From contig NZ_FNSA01000003.1 of the NCBI RefSeq assembly GCF_900104775.1, positions 1,364,001 through 1,428,000 of the forward strand: 64,000 bases of DNA, in the 5' to 3' direction. This document shows, in pieces, positions 46,455-55,438 of the stretch (the stretch's first letter is position 1; each line of letters opens with the position of its first letter). The notes under the pieces are model-generated. The model had not been told where the DNA came from. It saw nothing but the letters and a program-made list of their open reading frames with translations, and made no database searches. Source of the DNA: Tsukamurella tyrosinosolvens (GTDB lineage Bacteria > Actinomycetota > Actinomycetes > Mycobacteriales > Mycobacteriaceae). The translations under genes and the position numbers were made by a program.

Positions 46455-46504
46455 ACGACGAACGCCGCCCGATCCCCGGAAGGGAAGCGGGCGGCGTTCG
46501 TCGT
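46455..46504. terminator. Strong bidirectional terminator
   Basis: Perfect 17-base arms (46455-46471, beginning ACGACGAACGCC; 46488-46504) with a 16-base loop between the convergent DUF3817 and fadD genes. Confidence 0.85.
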
Positions 46505-46510
46505 ACGGGA

Positions 46511-48295
46511 TCAGGCGTAGATCGCGTCGACCTCGTCGCCGTACTTGTCCATCACGACGTTGCGCTTGACCTTGAGCGTCGGGGTGAGCTCGCCGCCCTC
46601 GATGGTGAAGTCGGTGGTGAGCACGCTCCACTTCTTCACCTGCTCGGCCTTGGAGACCAGCGCGTTCGCGGTCGCCACGGCGGAGGCGATCTCGGCGAGC
46701 AGGGTCTCGTTCGCGGCGGCCTCCTCGAGCGTCATCTCCGCGGGCAGGCCGTGCGCCGAGAGCCAGCCCGGCAGCGCCTCCTGGTCGAGGGTGATGAGCG
46801 CGCCGACGAAGGGCTGCTTGTCGCCGACGAGCATCGCCTGCGAGACGAGCGGATGCTGGCGCAGCGCGTCCTCGGTCTGCGCGGGCGCGACGTTCTTGCC
46901 CGCCGCGGTGACCAGGATCTCCTTCTTGCGGCCGGTGATCGACAGGTAGCCGTCGGCGTCGAGGGAGCCGAGGTCGCCCGTGTGGAACCAGCCGTCCTGC
47001 AGCGCCTCGGCGTTCGCCTCGGGCAGGCCCCAGTAGCCGCCGAAGACGACCGGGCCGCGCAGCAGGATCTCGCCGTCCTCGGCGATCGCGACCTCGTTGC
47101 CGGGGACCGGGCGGCCGACGGTGCCGACCCGCTGCTCGGTCGGGGTGTTGCAGGTGATGGCCGCGCTGGTCTCGGAGAGGCCGTAGCCCTCGTAGACGGT
47201 GACGCCGGCGCCGCGGAAGAAGTGGCCCAGGCGCGCGCCCAGCGGCGCGCCGCCGGAGACGGCGCAGTCGCACTCGCCGCCGAGCGCCTCGCGCAGCTTC
47301 GAGTAGACGAGCTTGTCGAACAGCGCGTGCTTGAGCTTGAGCACGAGCCCCGCGCCGCCGGTGTCCCGCGCCTTGCTGAACTCGATCGCCGTCTCGACGG
47401 CGGCGTTGAAGATCTTGCCCTTGCCGCCCTCCTCGGCCTTGGCGCTCATCGTGTTGTAGACCTTCTCGAACACCCGGGGCACGCTGAGGATGTAGGTCGG
47501 CTTGAGCTCGCCGAACAGGCCGGTGAGGTTCGACAGGTCGGCGGTGTGCGCCACCCGGATCGAGTGCTGCACGGCGGCCACCGAGATCGCGCGGGCGAAG
47601 ATGTGGGCCAGCGGCAGGAACATCACCGTGCTGGCGTTCTTCCCGGCCATCTTGTCGAGGCCCTCGTGGATCGCGTCGTACTCGCTGAGCAGGTTGTCGT
47701 GCGTGAGCACGACGCCCTTCGGCTTGCCGGTGGTGCCGGAGGTGTAGACCAGCGTCGCCTCGGCGGCGGCCTCGACGGCGGTCGCGCGGGCGAGGTAGTC
47801 CTCGTCCGAGATTCCGGCACCGTCGGCCACCAGGGCGTCGACGAGGCCCTCGTCGATGACCCACACCTGCGCGGCCGCGGGCACGCCCTCGGCGATCCGG
47901 TCGGCGGTGCCGCGGGTGTCGGTGATGAGCGCGATCGACGCGGAGTCCGTGAGGATGTGCTCGACCTGCGCGGCCGAGTTGGACTCGTACACCGCCACCG
48001 TCGAGCCGCCGACGGACCAGTTCGCGTAGTCGAGGAGCGCCCACTCGTAGCGCGTCGGGCTCATGATCGCGATCCGCGTTCCGGCCTCCACGCCGCGGGC
48101 CATGAGGCCCTTGCCGACCGCGGTGATCTGCTCGTTGAACTGCGCAGCGGTGACCGGCGACCAGCCGGCGCCCGAGGGGCGCAGGAACAGTTCCGTCGAC
48201 GGTGCGGACGCGGCGAGATCGCGGACCCGGGTGGTCAGATTGTCCGATGGTGCGTGGGTCCGGGTCGGTTCCGTGGACTCGATGCGCAACTTCAT
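46511..48295 (-). CDS. fadD15: Long-chain fatty-acid-CoA ligase (FadD15-like)
   Basis: 594 residues, the length of the FadD15/long-chain clade. Motifs: VYTSGTTGKPKGVVLTH, EGYGLSETSA, DGWFHTGDLG, the ITGRKKE hinge and the C-terminal LTPTLKVKRN with the catalytic Lys. ACSL-type insert around PTYILSVPRVFEKVYN. Activates long-chain acids to acyl-CoA, plausibly for membrane lipid, mycolate or TAG pathways. Divergent from deaD across a 100-base gap with dyads. Confidence 0.9.
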   Translation of the reverse strand: MKLRIESTEPTRTHAPSDNLTTRVRDLAASAPSTELFLRPSGAGWSPVTAAQFNEQITAVGKGLMARGVEAGTRIAIMSPTRYEWALLDYANWSVGGSTVAVYESNSAAQVEHILTDSASIALITDTRGTADRIAEGVPAAAQVWVIDEGLVDALVADGAGISDEDYLARATAVEAAAEATLVYTSGTTGKPKGVVLTHDNLLSEYDAIHEGLDKMAGKNASTVMFLPLAHIFARAISVAAVQHSIRVAHTADLSNLTGLFGELKPTYILSVPRVFEKVYNTMSAKAEEGGKGKIFNAAVETAIEFSKARDTGGAGLVLKLKHALFDKLVYSKLREALGGECDCAVSGGAPLGARLGHFFRGAGVTVYEGYGLSETSAAITCNTPTEQRVGTVGRPVPGNEVAIAEDGEILLRGPVVFGGYWGLPEANAEALQDGWFHTGDLGSLDADGYLSITGRKKEILVTAAGKNVAPAQTEDALRQHPLVSQAMLVGDKQPFVGALITLDQEALPGWLSAHGLPAEMTLEEAAANETLLAEIASAVATANALVSKAEQVKKWSVLTTDFTIEGGELTPTLKVKRNVVMDKYGDEVDAIYA

Positions 48296-48326
48296 CTCCT
48301 CATACAGATAGTGGAATGAGCACAAC

Positions 48327-48353
48327 CTATCGGAGGATGTCCGATTCCGATAG
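48327..48353. promoter_or_regulatory. Nested dyads between fadD15-like and deaD genes
   Basis: CTATCGG (48327-48333) and CCGATAG (48347-48353) are inverted; TCGGA/TCCGA nest within. GATAGTG also recurs as a direct repeat at 48307 and 48349. Candidate regulator site for the ligase; the deaD -10 TATGCT lies at 48381-48386. Confidence 0.4.
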
Positions 48354-48395
48354 TGTTTCGCGTGCGCGGCGGATACCGCATATGCTGGGGAAACA

Positions 48396-50207
48396 ATGTC
48401 TGATGAATTCGGTGCTGAGCGCACCGCCCCCGCCGCCGTCGTCGATGACGTGCAGGCTCCGGAGAACGAAGCCGAACCGGTGACCTTCCTCGACCTCGGA
48501 ATCGATGAGCGCGTGCTGCGCGCCCTCGCCGAGGTCGGCTACGAGAATCCGTCGCCGATCCAGGCCGCCACCATCCCGCCGCTGCTCTCCGGCAGCGACG
48601 TCGTGGGCCTCGCGCAGACCGGCACCGGTAAGACCGCCGCGTTCGCCGTGCCCGTGCTGTCGAAGATCGACGGCGAGAGCCGCAAGCCCCAGGCGCTCGT
48701 GCTGGCCCCGACCCGCGAGCTCGCGCTGCAGGTGTCCGAGGCCTTCGGCAAGTACGCCGTGCACATGCCCACCATCACCGTGCTGCCCATCTACGGCGGC
48801 CAGAGCTACGGCGTGCAGCTCTCGGGCCTGCGCCGCGGCGCGCAGATCATCGTCGGCACCCCGGGCCGCGTGATCGACCACCTCTCCAAGGGCACGCTCG
48901 ACCTGTCGAACCTCGAGTTCCTGGTGCTCGACGAGGCCGACGAGATGCTGACCATGGGCTTCCAGGAGGACGTCGAGCGGATCCTCGCCGACACCCCGGA
49001 GTTCAAGCAGGTCGCGCTGTTCTCGGCGACGATGCCGCCGGCGATCCGCAAGATCTCCAAGAAGTACCTGCACGACCCGGTCGAGGTCACCGTCAAGGCC
49101 AAGACCGCGACGGCGTCGAACATCACGCAGCGCTACCTGCAGGTCGCGCACCAGCGCAAGCTCGACGCGCTCACCCGCCTCCTCGAGGTGGAGGAGTTCG
49201 ACGGGATGATCATCTTCGTCCGCACCAAGTCGGCCACCGAGGAGCTCGCGGAGAAGCTGCGGGCCCGCGGCCACGCCGCCGCCGCGATCAACGGCGACAT
49301 CGTGCAGGCCCAGCGCGAGCGCACGATCGGCCAGCTCAAAGAGGGCAAGATCGACATCCTCGTCGCGACGGACGTCGCCGCCCGCGGCCTCGACGTCGAG
49401 CGGATCAGCCACGTCGTGAACTACGACATCCCGCACGACACCGAGTCCTACGTGCACCGCATCGGCCGCACCGGCCGCGCCGGCCGCAAGGGCGACGCGC
49501 TGCTCTTCGTCACCCCGCGCGAGCGGCACCTGCTGCGCGCCATCGAGAAGGCCACCCGTCAGCCGCTCACCGAGATCGGGCTGCCGTCGGTCGAGGACGT
49601 CAACGCGCACCGCGTCGAGAAGTTCGGCGAGTCGATCACCGAGAACCTCACCAACGATCACCTGCAGATGTTCCGCCGCTTGATCGAGGACTACGTGGGC
49701 GCCAACGACGTGCCCCTGGTCGACGTGGCCGCGGCGCTCGCGCTGCAGTCGCGCGACGGTGCCTCGTTCCTGCTCAAGCCCGATCCGCCCGAGCGCGAGC
49801 GCAACGCCCGCGACCGGAAGGACCGCGACTTCGGCGACCGCGACGGCCGCCCCGCGCGGGGGCGCGACCGGGATCGCGACCGCGAACCGTCGACGCATCG
49901 CAAGACGGGCCGCCCGATGGTGCCGTACCGGATCGCGGTGGGGAAGCGGCAGCACGCCACCCCGTCGCAGATCGTGGGCGCCATCGCCAACGAGGGCGGG
50001 CTGCGCCGGAGCGACTTCGGGCACATCAGCATCCGGCCGGACCACAGCATCGTCGAGCTCCCGGACGATCTGGATCGCGACGTCTTCGACGCGCTGGAGC
50101 GCACCCGCATCTCGGGACAGCTGATCAACCTCGAGCGGGACCCCGGCGCACCGTCGGGCCGGCCCGCCGCGGGCAAGCAGCGGTTCCGGGCGGGCCGCAA
50201 GCGCTGA
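48396..50207 (+). CDS. deaD: DEAD-box RNA helicase
   Basis: 603 residues. Motifs in order: FLDLGIDERVLRALAEVGYENPSPIQ (Q motif), AQTGTGKT, PTRELA, GTPGR, VLDEADEM, SAT, ATDVAARGLD and HRIGRTGRAG. A basic RD-rich linker leads to a C-terminal DbpA-type RNA-binding fold (YRIAVGKRQHATPSQIVGAIANEGG). Acts in ribosome assembly and RNA decay, especially in cold. Ortholog of mycobacterial DeaD; the large helicase downstream is also a neighbour there. Confidence 0.95.
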   Translation: MSDEFGAERTAPAAVVDDVQAPENEAEPVTFLDLGIDERVLRALAEVGYENPSPIQAATIPPLLSGSDVVGLAQTGTGKTAAFAVPVLSKIDGESRKPQALVLAPTRELALQVSEAFGKYAVHMPTITVLPIYGGQSYGVQLSGLRRGAQIIVGTPGRVIDHLSKGTLDLSNLEFLVLDEADEMLTMGFQEDVERILADTPEFKQVALFSATMPPAIRKISKKYLHDPVEVTVKAKTATASNITQRYLQVAHQRKLDALTRLLEVEEFDGMIIFVRTKSATEELAEKLRARGHAAAAINGDIVQAQRERTIGQLKEGKIDILVATDVAARGLDVERISHVVNYDIPHDTESYVHRIGRTGRAGRKGDALLFVTPRERHLLRAIEKATRQPLTEIGLPSVEDVNAHRVEKFGESITENLTNDHLQMFRRLIEDYVGANDVPLVDVAAALALQSRDGASFLLKPDPPERERNARDRKDRDFGDRDGRPARGRDRDRDREPSTHRKTGRPMVPYRIAVGKRQHATPSQIVGAIANEGGLRRSDFGHISIRPDHSIVELPDDLDRDVFDALERTRISGQLINLERDPGAPSGRPAAGKQRFRAGRKR

Positions 50208-50316
50208 CGACCCGGTCGGCGTTTGCTCACAGATGTATTAACCTTTAGTCAAGGTGTAGCTCGAACCGGGCGCGCCGACTGTCGGCTGCCGCCGACCCGA
50301 GAGACTCGAGGAGCGC

Positions 50317-53300
50317 ATGACCGCCGCCGGTGACCAGGGCGACGGCCCCGGTGGCCGTCGGGATCGCGTCGTCCGCCTGCTGCAGTACCTGGACGAGCTG
50401 ATCCGCTCGCGGTCCGTGGTGACGCGGGACCTCGACGATCACCTGGCGGTGCTGCCGCTCACCGGTGACGGCGCGCTGACCGACAGCTGGGACGCCGACG
50501 CGAAGCCCGGCGCCACGATCTTCACGGTGCCGCGCGACGACGCCCCGGATTCGCCGCACTCGCGGCTGCTGCGCGTCTTCGACGAACTGACCGATCACCC
50601 CGAGTCCGTCGAGCTGGTGCTGGCCTCCGGCCTGCTCACCGCCCGCGACGGCGACACCGCCATTCGCGCGCATCTACTCACGCAGCCCGTGCTGCTCGAG
50701 CGCGACCGGCGCGGCAAGCGGCTGACGGTGGTGCTCCCGCGCGACTCCGTGCCGCGCGTCGAGGACTCGCTGCTCCTCGCGGGGCTCCCGTCGTTCGACC
50801 TCTCCGGCTCCGCCGAGCTGCAGACCGAGCTGCGGGAGAACGCCCGCACCGTGCTCGACCCCGCGTGCCAGGAGTTCACCGACAGGTGGCTCGGTGCTGC
50901 GGCGAAGGACGGGGGAGCGCACGTCGAGTTCGCGCCCGCCCTCGTGCTCCGCACCCGCGGCTCCGCGCCGCTGCTGGGCTTCTACGACGCGATGAAGGCC
51001 GACGTCGCCGACCCCGAGCGGGACGTGCCGATCGGACTCGCGCAGCTCGTGGAGGGCGTCAGCTCGGAGGAGCGGATCCGGCAGCTCGCCGCCGACGGGG
51101 CCATGAGCCCGCTCGAGCTGTTGGACGAGGCGTACTACGTGCTGCCGTCCAACGTCGAGCAGCGCGACATCCTGGCGCACATGGGCGCCGACTCCGGCGT
51201 CGTGGTCGAGGGGCCGCCCGGCACCGGCAAGACCCACACCATCGCGAACCTGCTGGCCGCGCTGCTGGCCAAGGGGCAGCGGGTGCTGGTCGTCTCCGAG
51301 AAGGCGCAGGCGCTCGCCGTCCTCGAGGAGAAGCTGCCGCCGGAGGTGCGCCAGCTCGTCGTCTCCGTCACCGACGTCACCAAGGACGGCTCGGCCTCGC
51401 TCGCCGCGTCGGTCACCGAGATCGCGACGCGCAAGTCCACCTACTCCGAGGCCCTCGCCGACGCCGAGATCCGCGACCTGCGCGCCAAGCGGGACCGGGC
51501 GATCGAGCGGCGCGAGGAGCTGGTCCGCGAGGTGTGGGCGCTGCGCACCGCCGAGAGCGAGGACTCCGACTGGCTGGCCTCGGCGTACACCGGCAAGCCG
51601 GCCGAGATCGTCGCGCAGGTCCGCCGGGACGCCGAGAAGTACTCCTGGCTGCCGGGCCCCGTCGACGGCGCCGTGCCCCCGCTCGACACCCGCGACTTCG
51701 ACCGTCTTGTGGCCCTGCTGCGCCGCAACGACGAGGTCTTCTCGCGGCGCCTCGCGCACAACCTGCCGGACCTCTCCGAGGTGCCCGACGCCGACGAGCT
51801 CGAGGCGCTGTGCGCGACCCTGGCCGACTCCCCGCTCGCGGGCGCGGACAGCGGTGCCCTGACGCACGTGCTCGGCGGCGTGGACGCCGAGAAGCTCGCC
51901 GTGATCCGCGCGCGCGCCGACCTGATCCACGAGCTCGTGGACCGGGTGCGCCGCTACCCGCCGTCGGCGCAGCTGTTGGCCGAGGACATGCTCATCGGCG
52001 ACCGCGCGCACCTCGCCGCCCGGCTCAACGGCCTGGAGGAGCAGATCGCCACCGCGCGCAACGCCGACGGCGAGCTCGAGGGCGTCGTCGTCGAGCTCAG
52101 CGACACCCCGGACGCCAACGACCGCGCCGCGATCGACGACTACGCGCGGCACCTCGCGCTGGGCAACGAGCCGCGCAAGAGGTTCCGCAAGCCCGAGCAG
52201 AAGCAGTTCGAGGAGACCGGCCTCGGCATCATCGTCGACGGCGTCGACGGGGCGGACAAGGCGCACCTGCGGGCCGCCGCGCAGCACCTCAAGGTCGAGG
52301 ACGTCATCGGCCGCGTGGGCGATGTGCTCCGCGCGCTGGGGCTCGAGGCCCCGGCGACCGATCCGTCGGGCCGCACCGCCACCCGCGGCCGCAGCGAGCG
52401 ACTCAGCCAGGCCGCCGACCAGCTCCTGCGCGCGCGGACCGTCGTCCGGCTCGTCGCCGAGCGCGACCGGCTCGTGGACGCCATGCAGGCGCTCTCCGAG
52501 CACGCCCCGCGGCCCAAGGACCTCGCCGAGACGGACCGCACGGCGCGCCAGGTGATCGCGATCTCCGCGGCCGCCGGAGCCCGCGACGCGCACAGCCGGC
52601 TCGACGCCGTCCGGGTGCAGGTGCAGGAGATGGTGGAGCGCGGGCCGTCGCCCGAGGGCGACGCGATGGTCGCCGCCCTGCGCGGGTACAAGTACGCCGC
52701 GATCCGCGACGCCCGCCGCGCGTGGGACGCCGCCCGCGCCGAGCGCGACGACCGCGGGGCGCTGGACCTGCTCGCGCTGCGCCTGCGGACCAAGGCGCCC
52801 GCGCTGTTCGACCTCGTCGCCCGCACCGCCGACGACCCCGTCTGGGACGTCCGCGTGCCGGAGCTCGCCGCGGCCTGGTCGTGGCGCCGCGCCGTCACCT
52901 GGGCCGCCGGGCGCGTGCACCCCGGCGACGACGCGCAGCTCGAGGCCGACCTGCAGGCCGCCGAACAGGACGTCGCGCACTACACCACCCGCATCGCGAC
53001 CGCGAGCGCGTGGCGGCAGTGCTTGCGTCGCATGACCTTCGACGAGATCCAGGCGCTGCACGCGTATCGCGACCACGTCTCGTCGATCGGGCGCGGCTCC
53101 GGCAGGCACGCCGAGCGCTTCCGCGTCGCGGCCCGCGAGGCGATGCGCCAGGCGCAGTCCGCCGTGCCCGCATGGATCATGCCGATCTCGCAGGTCGTCG
53201 CCTCGATCTCCCCGGAGCGCAACGCCTTCGACGTCGTCATCGTCGACGAGGCCAGCCAGGCCGACATCACCAGTTCGTTCCTGCTCTGGCTCGCGCCGCG

Positions 53301-54534
53301 CGTCATCGTCGTCGGCGACGAGAACCAGTGCGCGCCCTCGTCGTTCACCGGTGTCAGCCTCGACGACGTCTTCGCCCGGCTCGATGCTCGGCTCCCCGAC
53401 ATCCCGCCCTACCTGCGCGACTCGCTGACCCCGAGGTCCAGCCTGTTCACGCTGCTGCGCACGCGCTTCGGGCACACGGTGCGGCTGCGCGAGCACTTCC
53501 GGTGCATGCCGGAGATCATCGACTTCTCCTCACGCCAGTTCTACAGCGATGCGCCGCTGATCCCGGTGCGGCACTACGGCGCCGACCGCCCCGTCCCGCT
53601 GCGCGTGACGCACGTGCCGAAGGCGAAGGTCGTGGGCGAGGGCGCGCGGATCAGTAACCCGACGGAGGCGCAGGCCGTCGTCGACCAGCTGGTCCGATGC
53701 TTCGCCGACCCGCTGTACGCCGGGCGCACCTTCGGCGTCATCGCGCTGCAGGGCCAGGGGCAGGTCGACGAGCTGTACCGGCGGCTGCGCGAGAGCATCG
53801 ACCCCGACGAGTGGGACGCCCGCCGCCTGCGCGTGGGCACGCCGCCCGACTTCCAGGGCGACGAGCGCGACGTGATGCTGCTGTCGATGGTCGTCGCACC
53901 CGACTACCGCTTCCGCGCGCTCACGGGCCGCGACTTCCAGCGCCGGTTCAACGTGGCCGCCTCGCGAGCCCGCGACCAGCTGTGGCTCTTCACCTCCGTC
54001 GACGAGCAGGACCTCAAGGCCAACGACCTGCGCGCCTCCCTGCTGCGGTACGTGACCCGCGCGGACGTCGAGGTGGCGCAGCCGATGCCGCCCGACGTCC
54101 CGACGGACCGTCGCGTCGAGCCCTTCGACAACCTCTTCGAGCAGCAGGTCTTCGTGCGACTGCGCGACATGGGTTACCACGTCAACCCGAAGGTCGTGGT
54201 GAACAACCGCTCCATCGACCTCGTGGTGACGGGCGAGCAGGGCCGCCTCGCGGTCGAATGCGACAGCGCCGATTTCGCGTCGACGCCCGAGCAAGCCCGG
54301 TCCGACATCGAGCGCGAGCGCGAGCTCCGACGGTGCGGCTGGGAGTTCGTCCGGGTCCGCGAGTCCGTCTTCGCGACCGACGCCGACGCCGCGATGGCCG
54401 TCGTGGTGCAGGCGCTGGACCGGCGCGGCGTGCACCCGCTGACGCTGCAGCGCGCCCTCACCGTCGGCGAGCGCGCCGACGACGGTTCCGTGGAGTTGTG
54501 GGAGCCCGTCGGGCTCGACATCGACACGGAGTAG
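50317..54534 (+). CDS. Giant SF1 helicase with C-terminal Vsr/DUF559-like nuclease domain
   Basis: 1405 residues. Walker A VEGPPGTGKTHTIANLL (~297), a long helical insert (~400-900), then VIVDEASQAD (~974), GDENQCAPSSF (~1002), FRCMPEIIDFSS and the C-terminal motor with FNVAASRARDQLWLF: a Upf1-like SF1B motor. Residues ~1268-1370 form a Vsr/MTES_1575-type nuclease fold: Glu in NLFEQQVF, Asp in SIDLVV, Glu in LAVECDS and GWEFVRV. The usual VECDGxxYH reads VECDSADF, so the conserved His is absent. Function unknown; such fusions occur in DNA repair and antiphage genes. GAGGAG ahead of ATG. Confidence 0.84.
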   Translation: MTAAGDQGDGPGGRRDRVVRLLQYLDELIRSRSVVTRDLDDHLAVLPLTGDGALTDSWDADAKPGATIFTVPRDDAPDSPHSRLLRVFDELTDHPESVELVLASGLLTARDGDTAIRAHLLTQPVLLERDRRGKRLTVVLPRDSVPRVEDSLLLAGLPSFDLSGSAELQTELRENARTVLDPACQEFTDRWLGAAAKDGGAHVEFAPALVLRTRGSAPLLGFYDAMKADVADPERDVPIGLAQLVEGVSSEERIRQLAADGAMSPLELLDEAYYVLPSNVEQRDILAHMGADSGVVVEGPPGTGKTHTIANLLAALLAKGQRVLVVSEKAQALAVLEEKLPPEVRQLVVSVTDVTKDGSASLAASVTEIATRKSTYSEALADAEIRDLRAKRDRAIERREELVREVWALRTAESEDSDWLASAYTGKPAEIVAQVRRDAEKYSWLPGPVDGAVPPLDTRDFDRLVALLRRNDEVFSRRLAHNLPDLSEVPDADELEALCATLADSPLAGADSGALTHVLGGVDAEKLAVIRARADLIHELVDRVRRYPPSAQLLAEDMLIGDRAHLAARLNGLEEQIATARNADGELEGVVVELSDTPDANDRAAIDDYARHLALGNEPRKRFRKPEQKQFEETGLGIIVDGVDGADKAHLRAAAQHLKVEDVIGRVGDVLRALGLEAPATDPSGRTATRGRSERLSQAADQLLRARTVVRLVAERDRLVDAMQALSEHAPRPKDLAETDRTARQVIAISAAAGARDAHSRLDAVRVQVQEMVERGPSPEGDAMVAALRGYKYAAIRDARRAWDAARAERDDRGALDLLALRLRTKAPALFDLVARTADDPVWDVRVPELAAAWSWRRAVTWAAGRVHPGDDAQLEADLQAAEQDVAHYTTRIATASAWRQCLRRMTFDEIQALHAYRDHVSSIGRGSGRHAERFRVAAREAMRQAQSAVPAWIMPISQVVASISPERNAFDVVIVDEASQADITSSFLLWLAPRVIVVGDENQCAPSSFTGVSLDDVFARLDARLPDIPPYLRDSLTPRSSLFTLLRTRFGHTVRLREHFRCMPEIIDFSSRQFYSDAPLIPVRHYGADRPVPLRVTHVPKAKVVGEGARISNPTEAQAVVDQLVRCFADPLYAGRTFGVIALQGQGQVDELYRRLRESIDPDEWDARRLRVGTPPDFQGDERDVMLLSMVVAPDYRFRALTGRDFQRRFNVAASRARDQLWLFTSVDEQDLKANDLRASLLRYVTRADVEVAQPMPPDVPTDRRVEPFDNLFEQQVFVRLRDMGYHVNPKVVVNNRSIDLVVTGEQGRLAVECDSADFASTPEQARSDIERERELRRCGWEFVRVRESVFATDADAAMAVVVQALDRRGVHPLTLQRALTVGERADDGSVELWEPVGLDIDTE

Positions 54535-54553
54535 CCGCCGGCGACCCGCGCGG

Positions 54554-55378
54554 CTAGGAGCGCGAGTACTCCGACGCCACCCGGACCAGCTCGGGGTCGG
54601 GGCGGACGCCGGTGTACAGCACGAACTGCTCCGCCGCCTGCAGCGCGATGACCTCGGCGCCGGTGATCACCGTCGCGCCCGCCGCCCGACCGGCCCGCAC
54701 CAGCGGCGTCTCGGGCGGCATCGCCACCACGTCGAAGACCGTGTCCGCCGCGGCGACGAGGCCCGCCGGGAAGGAGAGGTCCTCGGCCGCGGGGCCGCCC
54801 GCCATGCCGACGGGCGTCGCGTTGACGAGGACGCGCGCACCGTCGGGCGCCGCGGTCGCGTGCCGGAAGCCGTAGAGGCCCGCGAGCGCGGAACCGGCCG
54901 CGGCGTTGCGGGCTACCACCGTCACGTCCGTGCAGCCGTGATCGCGCAGGGCCGCGACCACGGCCTTCGCCATCCCGCCCGAGCCGCGGACCGCGACGGG
55001 CAGTGCCGGATCGACGCCGTGCGAGCCCAGCAGGGAGGCGACGGCCGCGTAGTCGGTGTTGTAGGCGTGGAGCACGCCGTCCTCGTTGACGATCGTGTTC
55101 ACCGAGTCGATCGCGCTCGCCGACGGCTCCATCACGTCGATCAGGTCGATCACCGCCTCCTTGAACGGCATCGAGATCGCGCAGCCCCGGATGCCGAGCG
55201 CCCGCACCCCGCCGATGGCCGCGGGCAGGTCCGTGGTGGTGAAGGCCTTGTACAGGTAGTTCAGGCCCAGCTCGCGGTAGAGGTAGTTGTGGAACCGGGT
55301 GCCGATGCTGCTGGGGCGGCCGGACAGCGACATGCACAGCACCGTGTCGCGGTCGGGCATCGCGATCGAATCGTTCAC
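54554..55378 (-). CDS. Shikimate-5-dehydrogenase family protein (AroE-like)
   Basis: 274 residues from GTG 55378; TAGGGT lies seven bases before it, so leaderless. Substrate domain with SISMPFKEAV-like CAISMPFKEAVIDLID (catalytic Lys) and SVNTIVN, then NADP domain GSGGMAKAVVAALRDHG and NATPVGM. The conserved shikimate motif SxS reads MSLSGRPS. It may be a quinate/shikimate-type paralogue rather than the biosynthetic AroE, because no aro genes adjoin. Confidence 0.84.
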   Translation of the reverse strand: MNDSIAMPDRDTVLCMSLSGRPSSIGTRFHNYLYRELGLNYLYKAFTTTDLPAAIGGVRALGIRGCAISMPFKEAVIDLIDVMEPSASAIDSVNTIVNEDGVLHAYNTDYAAVASLLGSHGVDPALPVAVRGSGGMAKAVVAALRDHGCTDVTVVARNAAAGSALAGLYGFRHATAAPDGARVLVNATPVGMAGGPAAEDLSFPAGLVAAADTVFDVVAMPPETPLVRAGRAAGATVITGAEVIALQAAEQFVLYTGVRPDPELVRVASEYSRS

Positions 55379-55438
55379 CCCGCTCACCCTAATCCGGTGG
55401 ATCGGGAACCGCGGGCGCACCTGGTGCGTCCAATTGAT

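Noticed and set aside
50674-53496. 940-residue antisense frame inside the giant helicase
   Set aside because: Shadow of a GC-rich gene; the plus-strand frame has ordered helicase and nuclease motifs.
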